DNA of 20,005 nt from Verrucomicrobiota bacterium (lineage in GTDB: Bacteria > Verrucomicrobiota > Verrucomicrobiia > Opitutales > Opitutaceae), in contig JAEWNN010000026.1 in the NCBI GenBank assembly GCA_023457035.1, positions 1 through 20,005 on the forward strand. The letters run 5' to 3'. Positions 8,411-15,779 of the stretch are shown piece after piece. A program made the position numbers and the translations under genes. The stretch's first letter is position 1; each line of letters opens with the position of its first letter. The notes beneath the pieces are model-generated. The model did not search any database. It saw only the letters and a list, made by a program, of their open reading frames with translations, and was not told where the DNA came from.

Positions 8411-8440
8411 CTTGGCGGCTTTCGCTACGCCGTCGCCAAG
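8411..8440. terminator. possible terminator hairpin between convergent genes
   Basis: CTTGGCG (8411-8417) pairs with CGCCAAG (8434-8440) in the gap between the stop codons at 8322 and 8445. There is no T-rich tail, so this is a weak call from position and pairing. Confidence 0.3.
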
Positions 8441-8444
8441 CTTC

Positions 8445-10130
8445 TCAAACGCTGCGGCGGCGGCCGGCGGCGAGCAGGGCGAGCAGCCCGAGAGCGACGC
8501 CGAGTCCGAAAGCGCCGCCGCCGCCCCCGCCTCCGTTGGAGTTGGTCGGAGTGGTGGGCGGAGGCGTCGTGGCTGCGGTGATGGTGACGGTGGCCGCGGC
8601 GCTGCGCACGCTGCCGGCGCTGTTGCCCACGAGTACGGTGTAGGAACCGGCGTCGGCGGTGCTGCTGGTGGACCGCGAGTAGGTGGCTGCGGTGGCGCCG
8701 GGGAGGTCGACACCGTCCTTCGCCCATTGGTAGGCGAGTTGGTTGCCGGTGGCGACGACGCGCAGGGAGAACGCGCGGCCGGACGCAACCGTGACCGAGA
8801 CCGGCTGGGTTGTGATCTGCGGGGTGGTGACGGTCTTCGAGGGCACCAGCGCGGCGATGGCTTCGGCGTGCTCGCGCAGCCAGCGGGCGTTGTCGGCGGC
8901 TTTCGGCTGGCCGGCCGCGATGCCGACGGCGTACCCCTGGTAGGTGATCGATGGATTCGAAAAGTACGGGACGATGTAGGAGGCGTAGGACATGATGGTG
9001 CCGGTGTCCTGGCCGTCGGCGGTGTAGCGATGGCCGTAGTAGTAGCGGCCGTCGTTGTCGGTGGCCCCGGACTCCCGGCGGTCGTGGCGGCAGCCGAGGT
9101 TGTGGGCGAGCTCGTGGGCGGCGGTGGCGGCCGTGCCGGGGTGGTGGACGACGGCGAGATGGCCCGGCACGTAGGCGATGCCGGCGTAGTCGCGCTCGCC
9201 GTCGACGATGAGCAGCACCTGGTCGGCGCCGTAGAGCGCGCGCTGTGCGACGGCGAACGCGCCGAGCTCGGTGCGCGAGTCGGCGAGGCGCCCGAGGTCG
9301 TCCTCGAGCGATCCGGTGGTCGGATACGCGGGGGCCTCGGCGGTGCCGGCGAGGTTCCAGCGGAGGTTGTCGACCCGGCTCTGCTCGAGGAAGACGTTCA
9401 TGGCGGCCACGACCGCCGCGATGCGGTTCACCATCTCGGCGGTGCTGCCCCAGGTGTTCTTCGCTCCGGCGGTGTAGAGGACGAGCAGATCGGAGGTGTG
9501 GGTGGCGGCGGCGGCCGCCGCCATGGGGTTGGCGGCGGCCGCGGCCTCGAGGGCGGCGGTGCGCAGCAGCAGCGGGGACGGCCTGGCGGGCCCGCAGGCG
9601 TGCATACCGTGGGCGGTCTCGATCACGCGGACGGAGTCGGGGGCGATGTGGATGCTGTATTCATCGGCTCCGGGCACGGTGACGATGGCGTCCCAGAGCG
9701 TCTCGGTGGCGCTGGCGACCAGGGTGGTGCCCTGTTCGGGGTTGGTGCCGATCCAGGTGGTGCGCGCTTCGCCGGTGATGATGGAGGTGGCGGTGAACTC
9801 GAGCGGCAGGCCGGGCGCGGGGACGACGGTGAGCTTCGCAGGCGTGAAGCGGCGCCAGTCGGTCACCGGTCGGTCGAGGGATGGGAGCACCTGCTGCAGG
9901 AGTTGCTGGTCGGCGACGAGGTCCGCGGTGTCGTCGACTCCCGACGACGCTCGGGAGCGGGCCGGGGGCGTGCGGGGCGGCGTGGTGTCGGTGATCGCGA
10001 GGGCGGGGCGGGTCGCGTTCGCTCGCGCGGTCGTGGCCGCGGGCGCGGGGCGCGGATGGCCGGATAGAAACAACAGACTGGCGACCAGGACCACGACACC
10101 AAGGGGGAGAAGCAGCGGGGAGGTTTTCAT
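8445..10130 (-). CDS. secreted reprolysin-like metzincin protease with Ig-like domain and C-terminal sorting tail
   Basis: The product is 561 residues. It starts with a signal peptide (about 1-24), then a Pro/Ala/Thr-rich segment and a prodomain-like region (to about 210). The catalytic domain has HELAHNLGCRH, with zinc ligands H339, H343, H349 and catalytic E340, followed by a Met-turn (IMSYAS, M380). This is the M12/reprolysin-like metzincin pattern, so the enzyme should be an active extracellular endopeptidase. Residues about 437-520 form an Ig-like domain (LAYQWAKDGVDLPGA, then DAGSYTVLVGNSAG). The tail is a Pro/Thr linker, a run of seven Gly, a hydrophobic helix and RRR. This resembles GlyGly-CTERM-type sorting signals that are cut and anchored or released at the surface; which sorting enzyme acts is unknown. 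ATG 10130 is the only start compatible with the signal peptide. Confidence 0.9.
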   Translation of the reverse strand: MKTSPLLLPLGVVVLVASLLFLSGHPRPAPAATTARANATRPALAITDTTPPRTPPARSRASSGVDDTADLVADQQLLQQVLPSLDRPVTDWRRFTPAKLTVVPAPGLPLEFTATSIITGEARTTWIGTNPEQGTTLVASATETLWDAIVTVPGADEYSIHIAPDSVRVIETAHGMHACGPARPSPLLLRTAALEAAAAANPMAAAAAATHTSDLLVLYTAGAKNTWGSTAEMVNRIAAVVAAMNVFLEQSRVDNLRWNLAGTAEAPAYPTTGSLEDDLGRLADSRTELGAFAVAQRALYGADQVLLIVDGERDYAGIAYVPGHLAVVHHPGTAATAAHELAHNLGCRHDRRESGATDNDGRYYYGHRYTADGQDTGTIMSYASYIVPYFSNPSITYQGYAVGIAAGQPKAADNARWLREHAEAIAALVPSKTVTTPQITTQPVSVTVASGRAFSLRVVATGNQLAYQWAKDGVDLPGATAATYSRSTSSTADAGSYTVLVGNSAGSVRSAAATVTITAATTPPPTTPTNSNGGGGGGGAFGLGVALGLLALLAAGRRRSV

Positions 10131-10492
10131 CCTGAGAAGCGCAGTCGGAGCCGACAGAAGGTAACGAAGAGAACGAAGTGGGAACGAGTCGGATAAGGGA
10201 ACCCGGGGGTTCGGTCTTCACCAGGCAGGTGATGAGAAAGCTCCGGGACCTGTGGGCACCGAGCTCCCATGGTATGGAGTCCTTTTGTTACCTTCGTCAC
10301 CTTCTGTCGTCTGCGGAATTTGGGTTCATGGGGAAGCGCTGTCGCGCGGCGGTTGGTGGGGACAGTAGCACATCTGGTTTGCTCCCTCTAGCGGCGGGGA
10401 TGCCAGCGTTCGGGTTGGCGGCGGTTTCCTCGGGGCGATGCTGCGGGTGCCTTCCGGGCTCTGGTTCGGAGGATGGATGGGTGCGGGTGGGA
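10131..10492. other. 362-bp non-coding stretch upstream of the protease gene
   Basis: No credible gene was found here. It contains an 18-bp inverted repeat pair (10152-10169 and 10292-10309) with one mismatch. The spacer between the arms includes several related GAACGAAG/GGAACGAG words. The region must hold the promoter for the minus-strand protease gene and the 3' end signals of the dehydrogenase gene, but no clear -35/-10 pair or T-tailed terminator could be picked out. Confidence 0.5.
10152..10309. repeat. inverted repeat pair, 18-bp arms, 17/18 matched
   Basis: The arm CGACAGAAGGTAACGAAG at 10152-10169 is matched, with one mismatch, by the reverse complement of CTTCGTCACCTTCTGTCG at 10292-10309. 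The spacer is 122 bp and has no ORF of interest. It may be a pair of dispersed repeat copies in opposite orientation, the ends of a very small non-autonomous element, or paired operator sites upstream of the protease gene. Confidence 0.7.
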
Positions 10493-11563
10493 TCAGCTCT
10501 CCCAGTCGAGGATGAGCTTGCCGGGTTCGCCGGCCGCGGCGCGCTCGAAGGCTTCGCGGAAGGCGGCGATCGGCAGGCAGCGGCTGATCACCGGGGAAAC
10601 GTCGAGGCCGCTCTGGAGTGCCGAGGTGAGCCGCTCCCAGTCGGGCACATTGTCGCGTGCGTCCAGGCCGAGCACGGAGAGTTGCTTGGCGAGGAGCGGC
10701 TGAAGGGGGAGACACGCGTCGTCGGCCGGGGCGCGGAGCAGTGCGAGTTGGCCCCCGAGGCGCAGATGTGCGAGCAGGTCACCGAGGGCGGGGGTGCGTC
10801 CGGTGGTGTCGATGCCGAGATCGAAGCCGTCGACGATGCCCAGTTCGCGCCGGAGCGTGTCGAGCGAGGCGCCGCGCGTGTCGACCACATGGGCCACACC
10901 GAGCGAGGCGGCGAGGGCCAAGCCGGCGGGATGGGCGTCGGCGACGACGACGTTGCGGGCGCCGGCGTACTTGGCGATCGTGGCGGCCATGCATCCCTGG
11001 GCGCCCGTGCCCGCGATCAGCACCTGGGCGCCGAGCAGGTCGAAACGGCGCGCGATGCGCACCGCCTGACCGAGGGGCACGAAGCAGGCGAGGATGTCGA
11101 GCGGGAGGCGCGGGTCGGCGTGCCAGACCGCGCCCTGCGGCAGGCAGACGTAGTCGGCGAAGGCGCCGTCGCGATCCTGGCCGAGGCGGCGGGCGGAGGC
11201 GCAGCGGTGGTGGTGGCCGGCGAGGCAATGGCGGCAGGTGCCGCAGGCCACGCAGGGTTCGCCGACCACGCAGTCGCCGAGATGGAAATCGGTGACCCCC
11301 GGGCCGACGCTGGCGACGAGCCCGACGAACTCGTGGCCGACGATCACCGGTGGGCGCACGGTGCGCTGGGCCCAGGGATCCCACCGGTCGACCGAGGCGG
11401 CGGCGGCGCTCAGGGCGGTGCGTTTCACGCGGACCAGGACCTCGCCGGGACCGGGGGCGGGCACAAGGGCTTCGATGAGCTTGAGGCCCGGCGCGGCGGC
11501 GGTCTTCGCCAGCGCCCGCATCGTCTTGGGTACGGTGGTTCGGTGGGCGTAGATGTGGGGCAT
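10493..11563 (-). CDS. threonine-dehydrogenase-like MDR protein with altered catalytic zinc site
   Basis: The product is 356 residues in the medium-chain dehydrogenase/reductase superfamily and reads closest to L-threonine 3-dehydrogenase. Landmarks are MRALAK at the core start, WDPWAQRTVRPP, VIVGHEFVG, the structural zinc cluster CGTCRHCLAGHHHRC (CxxCxxCx7C), VPLGQAVR, and the dinucleotide-binding GTGAQG loop followed by VVVAD. The segment that in Tdh reads CGTDxH here reads S52-A-A-A-A-S57. The catalytic zinc Cys (position 38 when counted from the internal Met at 11521) is therefore Ser and the Asp/His are gone. Such enzymes normally oxidise an alcohol with NAD+ using that zinc; whether this one is active is doubtful. 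The start at 11563 is supported by GGAG 5 nt upstream. An extended reading to 11668 overlaps the kinase gene and looks non-coding. Confidence 0.85.
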   Translation of the reverse strand: MPHIYAHRTTVPKTMRALAKTAAAPGLKLIEALVPAPGPGEVLVRVKRTALSAAAASVDRWDPWAQRTVRPPVIVGHEFVGLVASVGPGVTDFHLGDCVVGEPCVACGTCRHCLAGHHHRCASARRLGQDRDGAFADYVCLPQGAVWHADPRLPLDILACFVPLGQAVRIARRFDLLGAQVLIAGTGAQGCMAATIAKYAGARNVVVADAHPAGLALAASLGVAHVVDTRGASLDTLRRELGIVDGFDLGIDTTGRTPALGDLLAHLRLGGQLALLRAPADDACLPLQPLLAKQLSVLGLDARDNVPDWERLTSALQSGLDVSPVISRCLPIAAFREAFERAAAGEPGKLILDWES

Positions 11564-11648
11564 CGCTGCTCCGGTTATCGGACCAGACGCGGCGTGGTTT
11601 ACCGTTTTGGCGCGGAAACGAAACGCGGGCGGAGTCCGGCCCCCAAGC

Positions 11649-14600
11649 TCAACCGCGGGCGGCGTCACACTGCGGCAGGTAGAACCGGAAACGGCTACCC
11701 GCCCCGGGCCGGCTCTCGACCACGACGGCGCCGTCGTGGGCGCGCGCGATGCCGAGCACGACCGCCAGTCCGGTGCCGCGCCCGTGGAATTTGGTGGTGA
11801 AGAACGGATCGAAGATCCGCTCCAGGTCGCGTTCGCCGATGCCGATGCCGTCGTCCGCCACGCTCAGGCAGGCGTAGTGCGGGACCCGCGGTGCGAACTC
11901 GAGCGGGACCCGGTGCGACGCGGGTATCGTATCGGCGGTGACGGTGGCGACCGCCACGCCGATCTCGCCGCCGGCGGCGGGCAGGGCCTCCGCGGCGTTG
12001 GCGAGCAGGCAGAGCAGCGCGCGCCGGATCTGGGCGGCATCGGCGGCGACGCGCGGGCCGCTCTCGGGCAGGTCGACGGCGAGCGTGGCGCCGGCCGGCA
12101 ACCGGCCGCGGAACTGCGCCACGGCGGGGCGGCAGGCGGCGGTGAGATCCAACTCTTCGCGGTTGCCGTCGGACTGCCCGAGATAGGTGAGCATCAGCGA
12201 CCCGATCTCCGCGGCCTGGCGGGCGGAGCGGTCGGCCGCGGCGAGGATCTCGTGGGAGGACGGGCTGTGGGGGATCTCGAGCCGCACCATCTCCAGGCCC
12301 ATGAGCACGGTCTGGATCTGGTTGTTGAAATGGTGCGCGATGGCGGCCGCCATGCGGCCGAGACTCTCGGCCGTCTGCAACTGGCGATGAAGCTCCTCCA
12401 TCTGCTTGCGGGCGGTGATGTCACGGGCGATACCGAGCAGGCCGGTCACGCGGCCGCCCTCGCGGATGGGGCGCGCGCTGATCTCCATCGGGATTGGCGC
12501 CCCGGTGGCCGTGCGCAACCGGGCCTCGAAATGCAGGGCGGGGGCGGCGACGGGTTGCCGGGCCTGGTCGAGAAACAACGCCACGGACTCGGGCGTGGTG
12601 AGCAGGTCCCCGAGTGCGAGCGGCTCCGCGGCGGAACGGCCGGTCAGGCGTTCGCCGGCGGGGTTGCAGGAGAGGAGCCGCCCGGTGAGGTCGGTGGAGA
12701 AGATGAGGTCGCTGGCGTTCTCGACGATCTCGCGGTGGCGCGCATCCAGCGCGGCTTGGCGGGCGAGCTGCTCGCGGGCGATGGCGGTCTGCCGCTCAAG
12801 CTGGCGACGCAACACGACCACCCACACCATCCCCGCGGCGAGGCAGAACCCGATCGCCCCGAGCGCGGTGAGGGCGCGGCCGGTGGTCCACCATGGAGGA
12901 TGGGCCTCGACGACGAGATCGGCGGGCGTGCGCAGGTGGACCGAGAAGGCCGTGGGCTCGTCGTCCTGGTCGTATTCGAGCAAGTAGAGGCCGGTGACGC
13001 CGAGACGGGCGCCGAGGCGCAACCGGCCTTCGTTGACGAGGGGCAACGCGCCCGGGAATACGACATCGACGGGCATGCCGCCGGCGTCGAGCAACAGGCG
13101 CGTGTCGCCGCGGCGCACCGTGAGATGGGTGAGCCGGCCGGAGAGGGCGACGAGCCGCTGGTCGAGCGCGGTGTCGACCCTCGGCCGGGCGGGAAGCCTC
13201 TGCGGCACCGGGGCGGGGCCGGGATCGAGGCGGCGGAACACGGCGCCACGCAGCACGGCGCGGCCGGCGCTGCGACCGGGCACCCCTGCGACCTCGATCC
13301 GGTCGCCCGGTTGGAGCGGGTCCGGCTCGTGGCCGAAGGCGCGCACCACGCCGGTGTCGTTCTGGATCACGACGGAGTGCCCCGGCCGGTGGAGCAGCAC
13401 GGTGCCGCGCACGCGGACCTGCTGCAGCTCCAGCGTCTCGGGGCGGTAGCGGGCGAGGTTGGCGATCGACTCCTCGGGCACGGCAAACGGGTCGGGCGGC
13501 GGCGGCGCGACCACGGCGAGTTCGGCGGTCGAGGGCGAGTAGAGGAAGAAACCACCGATGCGGTTGTGTGCATTTAGCCAGGACTGGCAGACGCCGCGGA
13601 CCGCCACGTAGGCGCCCGCCTCGGCCGTGAGCGGGGCGGACTGCGGGATGCTGACGGTGATCTCGCCGGCGGCGGTCGTGAGGAAGAGGCGCAACCAGCC
13701 GCCGAGCGAATCGACTTGGCGCAGGCGACCGCGCATCTCGACCCACTGGGCGTCCTCCGCGCCGGCGAGCGCGTCGCTGAGGCTGATGGGCCGCGGTGGC
13801 GGCAGCGGCTGGGTCCCCGTCACCTCGATGCGGAGGGCGCGAATGCCGGTGGAGGGGTGGCCGGCGCTGGTGCACCCCTGCACCGCCACGGTCGCGCCTA
13901 CGATGGGCAGCGGCGCGTCGCCCGCCTCGGGCCAGACGAGCACGCCGCCTGTGTCGTCGTGCAGATAGAACAGCCGCGAGTCGTGATGGGTGAAGGTGAC
14001 GACCCCGCGCAACTCGACCGGGTGGCCGGCACCACCCGCGCCGGTCGGGAGTTGGCGCACCTGCTCGCTCCGGGTCAAGGGGGGGACGGTGGGGGGGGCG
14101 GCGGTGGAGCGGATCCGCACCTCGGCCAGCGATGGGGTGAAAAGGAAGAAGCCGGCGATGGCGTCGCTCCCGGCGGGGGTCCAGTGCCGGCAGACGCCGC
14201 GGACCTCCAAGTCGGTGCCCTCCGGCGCCTCGAGCCGGGTGGCGGAGGGAATGCTCACGCTGAACTCGCCCTGTGGGGTGCCGAGGGTGAGCCGTTGCCA
14301 GTCGCGCAAGGATTCGCTGCGCAGCAAGCGACCGCGGAGGCGCACCCACTGGTTCTCCCGCTCGGGGGCGAGGGCCTGCGGGTAGGCGATCTCGGGCGCG
14401 AACGGCAAGGGGGCGTTGCCCTCGGGGGCGAGACGATGGGCCAGAACGTGGGGCTGGCGCGGACCGGGTGCGACCAGACCGGCGAGGGTGAGCACATCGC
14501 CGGGGCGGGGCCGAGGCGTGTCGTTGTCCGCCAACTCCACCGCAACCTGGCCGGTGCCATCGTGCAGAAACAGGAGCGGCTCGGAGGGATGTGCGAACGT

Positions 14601-14813
14601 GACGATGCCCCGCAGACGGGCCGGCGCCGGTGCACCGATCGCACTCGTGGGCCCCTGGCGAACCGCGTCGGCCGCAAGAAGGGCGGGCCCCGCGTCCACG
14701 CCGGCGGTGGTGAGCACTCCGAGGCCGCCGAGCAACAGCACCGCAGGGCGGAGCAGACGCCGGAGGCGGCCGCGCCGGTTGGCGGCAGGAGAGTGACGAC
14801 GAGGGAAGAGCAC
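11649..14813 (-). CDS. orphan sensor histidine kinase with repeated OB-like sensory modules and a PAS domain
   Basis: The product is 1054 residues from GTG 14813, which has AAGGG 10 nt upstream. Residues 21-41 form a signal anchor. The outer region consists of about six OB-fold-like modules, recognised by LRGIVTF/LRGVVTF, LHDGTGQV/LHDDTGGV and VRGVC motifs. Two consecutive modules are duplicated in tandem (first copy from about 67, second from about 268). A second transmembrane helix lies at about 640-668. Inside the cell come a PAS/PAC domain (EIVENASDLIFSTDLTG, about 685-800), the phospho-acceptor box AHHFNNQIQ (H827), and an ATPase domain with DDGIGIG, FDPFFTTK and GTGLAVVLGI. It should sense an external signal and phosphorylate a response regulator, but no regulator gene is in this window. 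A reading frame extension to 14945 crosses palindromic non-coding sequence and is rejected. G7 and G8 tracts lie at 14079-14098. Confidence 0.88.
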   Translation of the reverse strand: MLFPRRHSPAANRRGRLRRLLRPAVLLLGGLGVLTTAGVDAGPALLAADAVRQGPTSAIGAPAPARLRGIVTFAHPSEPLLFLHDGTGQVAVELADNDTPRPRPGDVLTLAGLVAPGPRQPHVLAHRLAPEGNAPLPFAPEIAYPQALAPERENQWVRLRGRLLRSESLRDWQRLTLGTPQGEFSVSIPSATRLEAPEGTDLEVRGVCRHWTPAGSDAIAGFFLFTPSLAEVRIRSTAAPPTVPPLTRSEQVRQLPTGAGGAGHPVELRGVVTFTHHDSRLFYLHDDTGGVLVWPEAGDAPLPIVGATVAVQGCTSAGHPSTGIRALRIEVTGTQPLPPPRPISLSDALAGAEDAQWVEMRGRLRQVDSLGGWLRLFLTTAAGEITVSIPQSAPLTAEAGAYVAVRGVCQSWLNAHNRIGGFFLYSPSTAELAVVAPPPPDPFAVPEESIANLARYRPETLELQQVRVRGTVLLHRPGHSVVIQNDTGVVRAFGHEPDPLQPGDRIEVAGVPGRSAGRAVLRGAVFRRLDPGPAPVPQRLPARPRVDTALDQRLVALSGRLTHLTVRRGDTRLLLDAGGMPVDVVFPGALPLVNEGRLRLGARLGVTGLYLLEYDQDDEPTAFSVHLRTPADLVVEAHPPWWTTGRALTALGAIGFCLAAGMVWVVVLRRQLERQTAIAREQLARQAALDARHREIVENASDLIFSTDLTGRLLSCNPAGERLTGRSAAEPLALGDLLTTPESVALFLDQARQPVAAPALHFEARLRTATGAPIPMEISARPIREGGRVTGLLGIARDITARKQMEELHRQLQTAESLGRMAAAIAHHFNNQIQTVLMGLEMVRLEIPHSPSSHEILAAADRSARQAAEIGSLMLTYLGQSDGNREELDLTAACRPAVAQFRGRLPAGATLAVDLPESGPRVAADAAQIRRALLCLLANAAEALPAAGGEIGVAVATVTADTIPASHRVPLEFAPRVPHYACLSVADDGIGIGERDLERIFDPFFTTKFHGRGTGLAVVLGIARAHDGAVVVESRPGAGSRFRFYLPQCDAARG

Positions 14814-14915
14814 GTGATCGGAACCCTTGTTATCGGCCGAAATGTCGATGTCTGCATTCCGATCCCTCCGATCTTGAAGTGGTTCGGCACGGTGCTGCGG
14901 GACGCGGGATCGCAG

Positions 14916-14983
14916 GCAGCGCTGCTGCACAGCACAGTGCGCCACGGCGAGGCAAGGTGGCGCTGTTCTGCCGAACGGCAGAA
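14916..14983. promoter_or_regulatory. cluster of palindromes upstream of the sensor kinase gene
   Basis: Within the 210-bp gap between the glycosylase stop (15024) and the kinase start are three palindromes: GCAGCGCTGC (14916-14925), a 5-bp stem GCCAC/GTGGC (14941-14961), and TTCTGCCGAACGGCAGAA (14966-14983, perfect 8-bp arms, 2-nt centre). The last is the size of a dimeric repressor or activator site. The position suits control of the kinase gene, or attenuation after the glycosylase gene. Function is inferred from position only. Confidence 0.4.
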
Positions 14984-15023
14984 TGCCGGCGGTCTGGTGT
15001 CTCTCGGCCCCAACCCCTCGGGC

Positions 15024-15662
15024 TCACCTGCGCGTGGGCAGCTCGAGCTCGTGCACGCGCCAGAGGTACCACGCGGCGACGGAGCGGTACGGCGCCCAGC
15101 GGCGCGCGAACTTCTCGAGCTCGGCGGGCGTGGGCTGGCGGCGCTGGCGGTGGAGTTTCCGGAAACCTTCACGCACGCCGAAGTCGCCGGTGGGCAGCAC
15201 GTCGGGCCGGCCGAGGTTGAACATGAGCAGCATGTGCACGGTCCACGGGCCGATGCCGCGCACGGCGGTGAGACGCGTGATGAGCTCGGCGTCGGAAAGC
15301 TTCCGCGCCGCGGTGGGCGTGGGCACGGTGCCGCCGGCGCACTTGGCGGCGAGATCGCGGATGGCGGCGAGCTTGTTGCGGGAGAGCCCGGCGGCGCGGA
15401 GCGGCTCGTCGGGGAGGGCGAGCAGGGCGGCGGGCGTGGGGCGGTTCTCCGGAAACAGTGCCTCGACGCGGGCGAGGATCGAGGCGGCGGCCTTGCCGTT
15501 GAGCTGCTGGTACACGATGGCGCGCAGGAGCACGTCGAAGAGGCTGCGGAGGCGTTGCGGGGCCAGATCGCAGCGGCGGGCGCGGTCGATCACGTCCGCG
15601 AGTTTGGGGTCGGCCGCGCGCAGGTGGGTGAGTGCGGTGGCGAGGTCGAAGAGGGGTTTCAT
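15024..15662 (-). CDS. AlkA-like HhH-GPD DNA glycosylase (DNA-3-methyladenine glycosylase II family)
   Basis: The product is 212 residues, the size of the compact AlkA-like enzymes without the N-terminal extra domain. It shows the family's early motif AIVYQQLNGKAA (a QQxs-type segment that intercalates in DNA), the helix-hairpin-helix LTAVRGIGPWTVHMLLMF, and the catalytic Asp D160 in LPTGDFGVREGF. These enzymes flip out and remove alkylated purines from DNA, starting base-excision repair. The C-terminal segment FARRWAPYRSVAAWYLWR is also typical of the family. ATG 15662 is the first start giving the normal N-terminus; the open frame continues upstream through repeat sequence with no conservation. 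The gene is on the same strand as the kinase but 210 bp away with palindromes between, so co-transcription is uncertain. Confidence 0.93.
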   Translation of the reverse strand: MKPLFDLATALTHLRAADPKLADVIDRARRCDLAPQRLRSLFDVLLRAIVYQQLNGKAAASILARVEALFPENRPTPAALLALPDEPLRAAGLSRNKLAAIRDLAAKCAGGTVPTPTAARKLSDAELITRLTAVRGIGPWTVHMLLMFNLGRPDVLPTGDFGVREGFRKLHRQRRQPTPAELEKFARRWAPYRSVAAWYLWRVHELELPTRR

Positions 15663-15750
15663 CGGTGGTCGGTGAACGGTGGAAGGTAGACGGTGGACGG
15701 TTGCCGGTAGCCGGTGGGCGGTGGACTGTTGCCGGTGGATGGTAGGCGAG
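15663..15750. repeat. degenerate short tandem repeat directly upstream of the glycosylase gene
   Basis: Variants of the words ACGGTGG, GCCGGT and GGTGGA recur about ten times (for example GGTGGACGGTTGCCGGTAGC). The unit is about 7 nt and irregular. It ends exactly at the glycosylase start codon, so it forms the 5' leader of that gene. Confidence 0.6.
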
Positions 15751-15779
15751 TTCGGCCGAGTGTGCGTCCGCCGTGCGGC

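Noticed and set aside
8412..10067. A 551-codon plus-strand frame opposite the metzincin gene
   Set aside because: It is Gly/Val-rich and is the complement of a protease with intact catalytic motifs.
11553..13577. A 674-codon plus-strand frame opposite the sensor kinase
   Set aside because: The translation is Gly/Ala/Arg-rich without domain features, and the minus strand encodes clear kinase motifs over the same bases.
14814..14945. Extension of the sensor kinase to an upstream start at 14945
   Set aside because: The extra residues are polar, lie before the signal anchor and cross a palindrome cluster; GTG 14813 with AAGGG upstream is better.
14941..14965. A sigma-54-like promoter (TGGCGC...TGC) upstream of the kinase on the minus strand
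   Set aside because: The GG and GC elements are about two bases too close for sigma-54 spacing.
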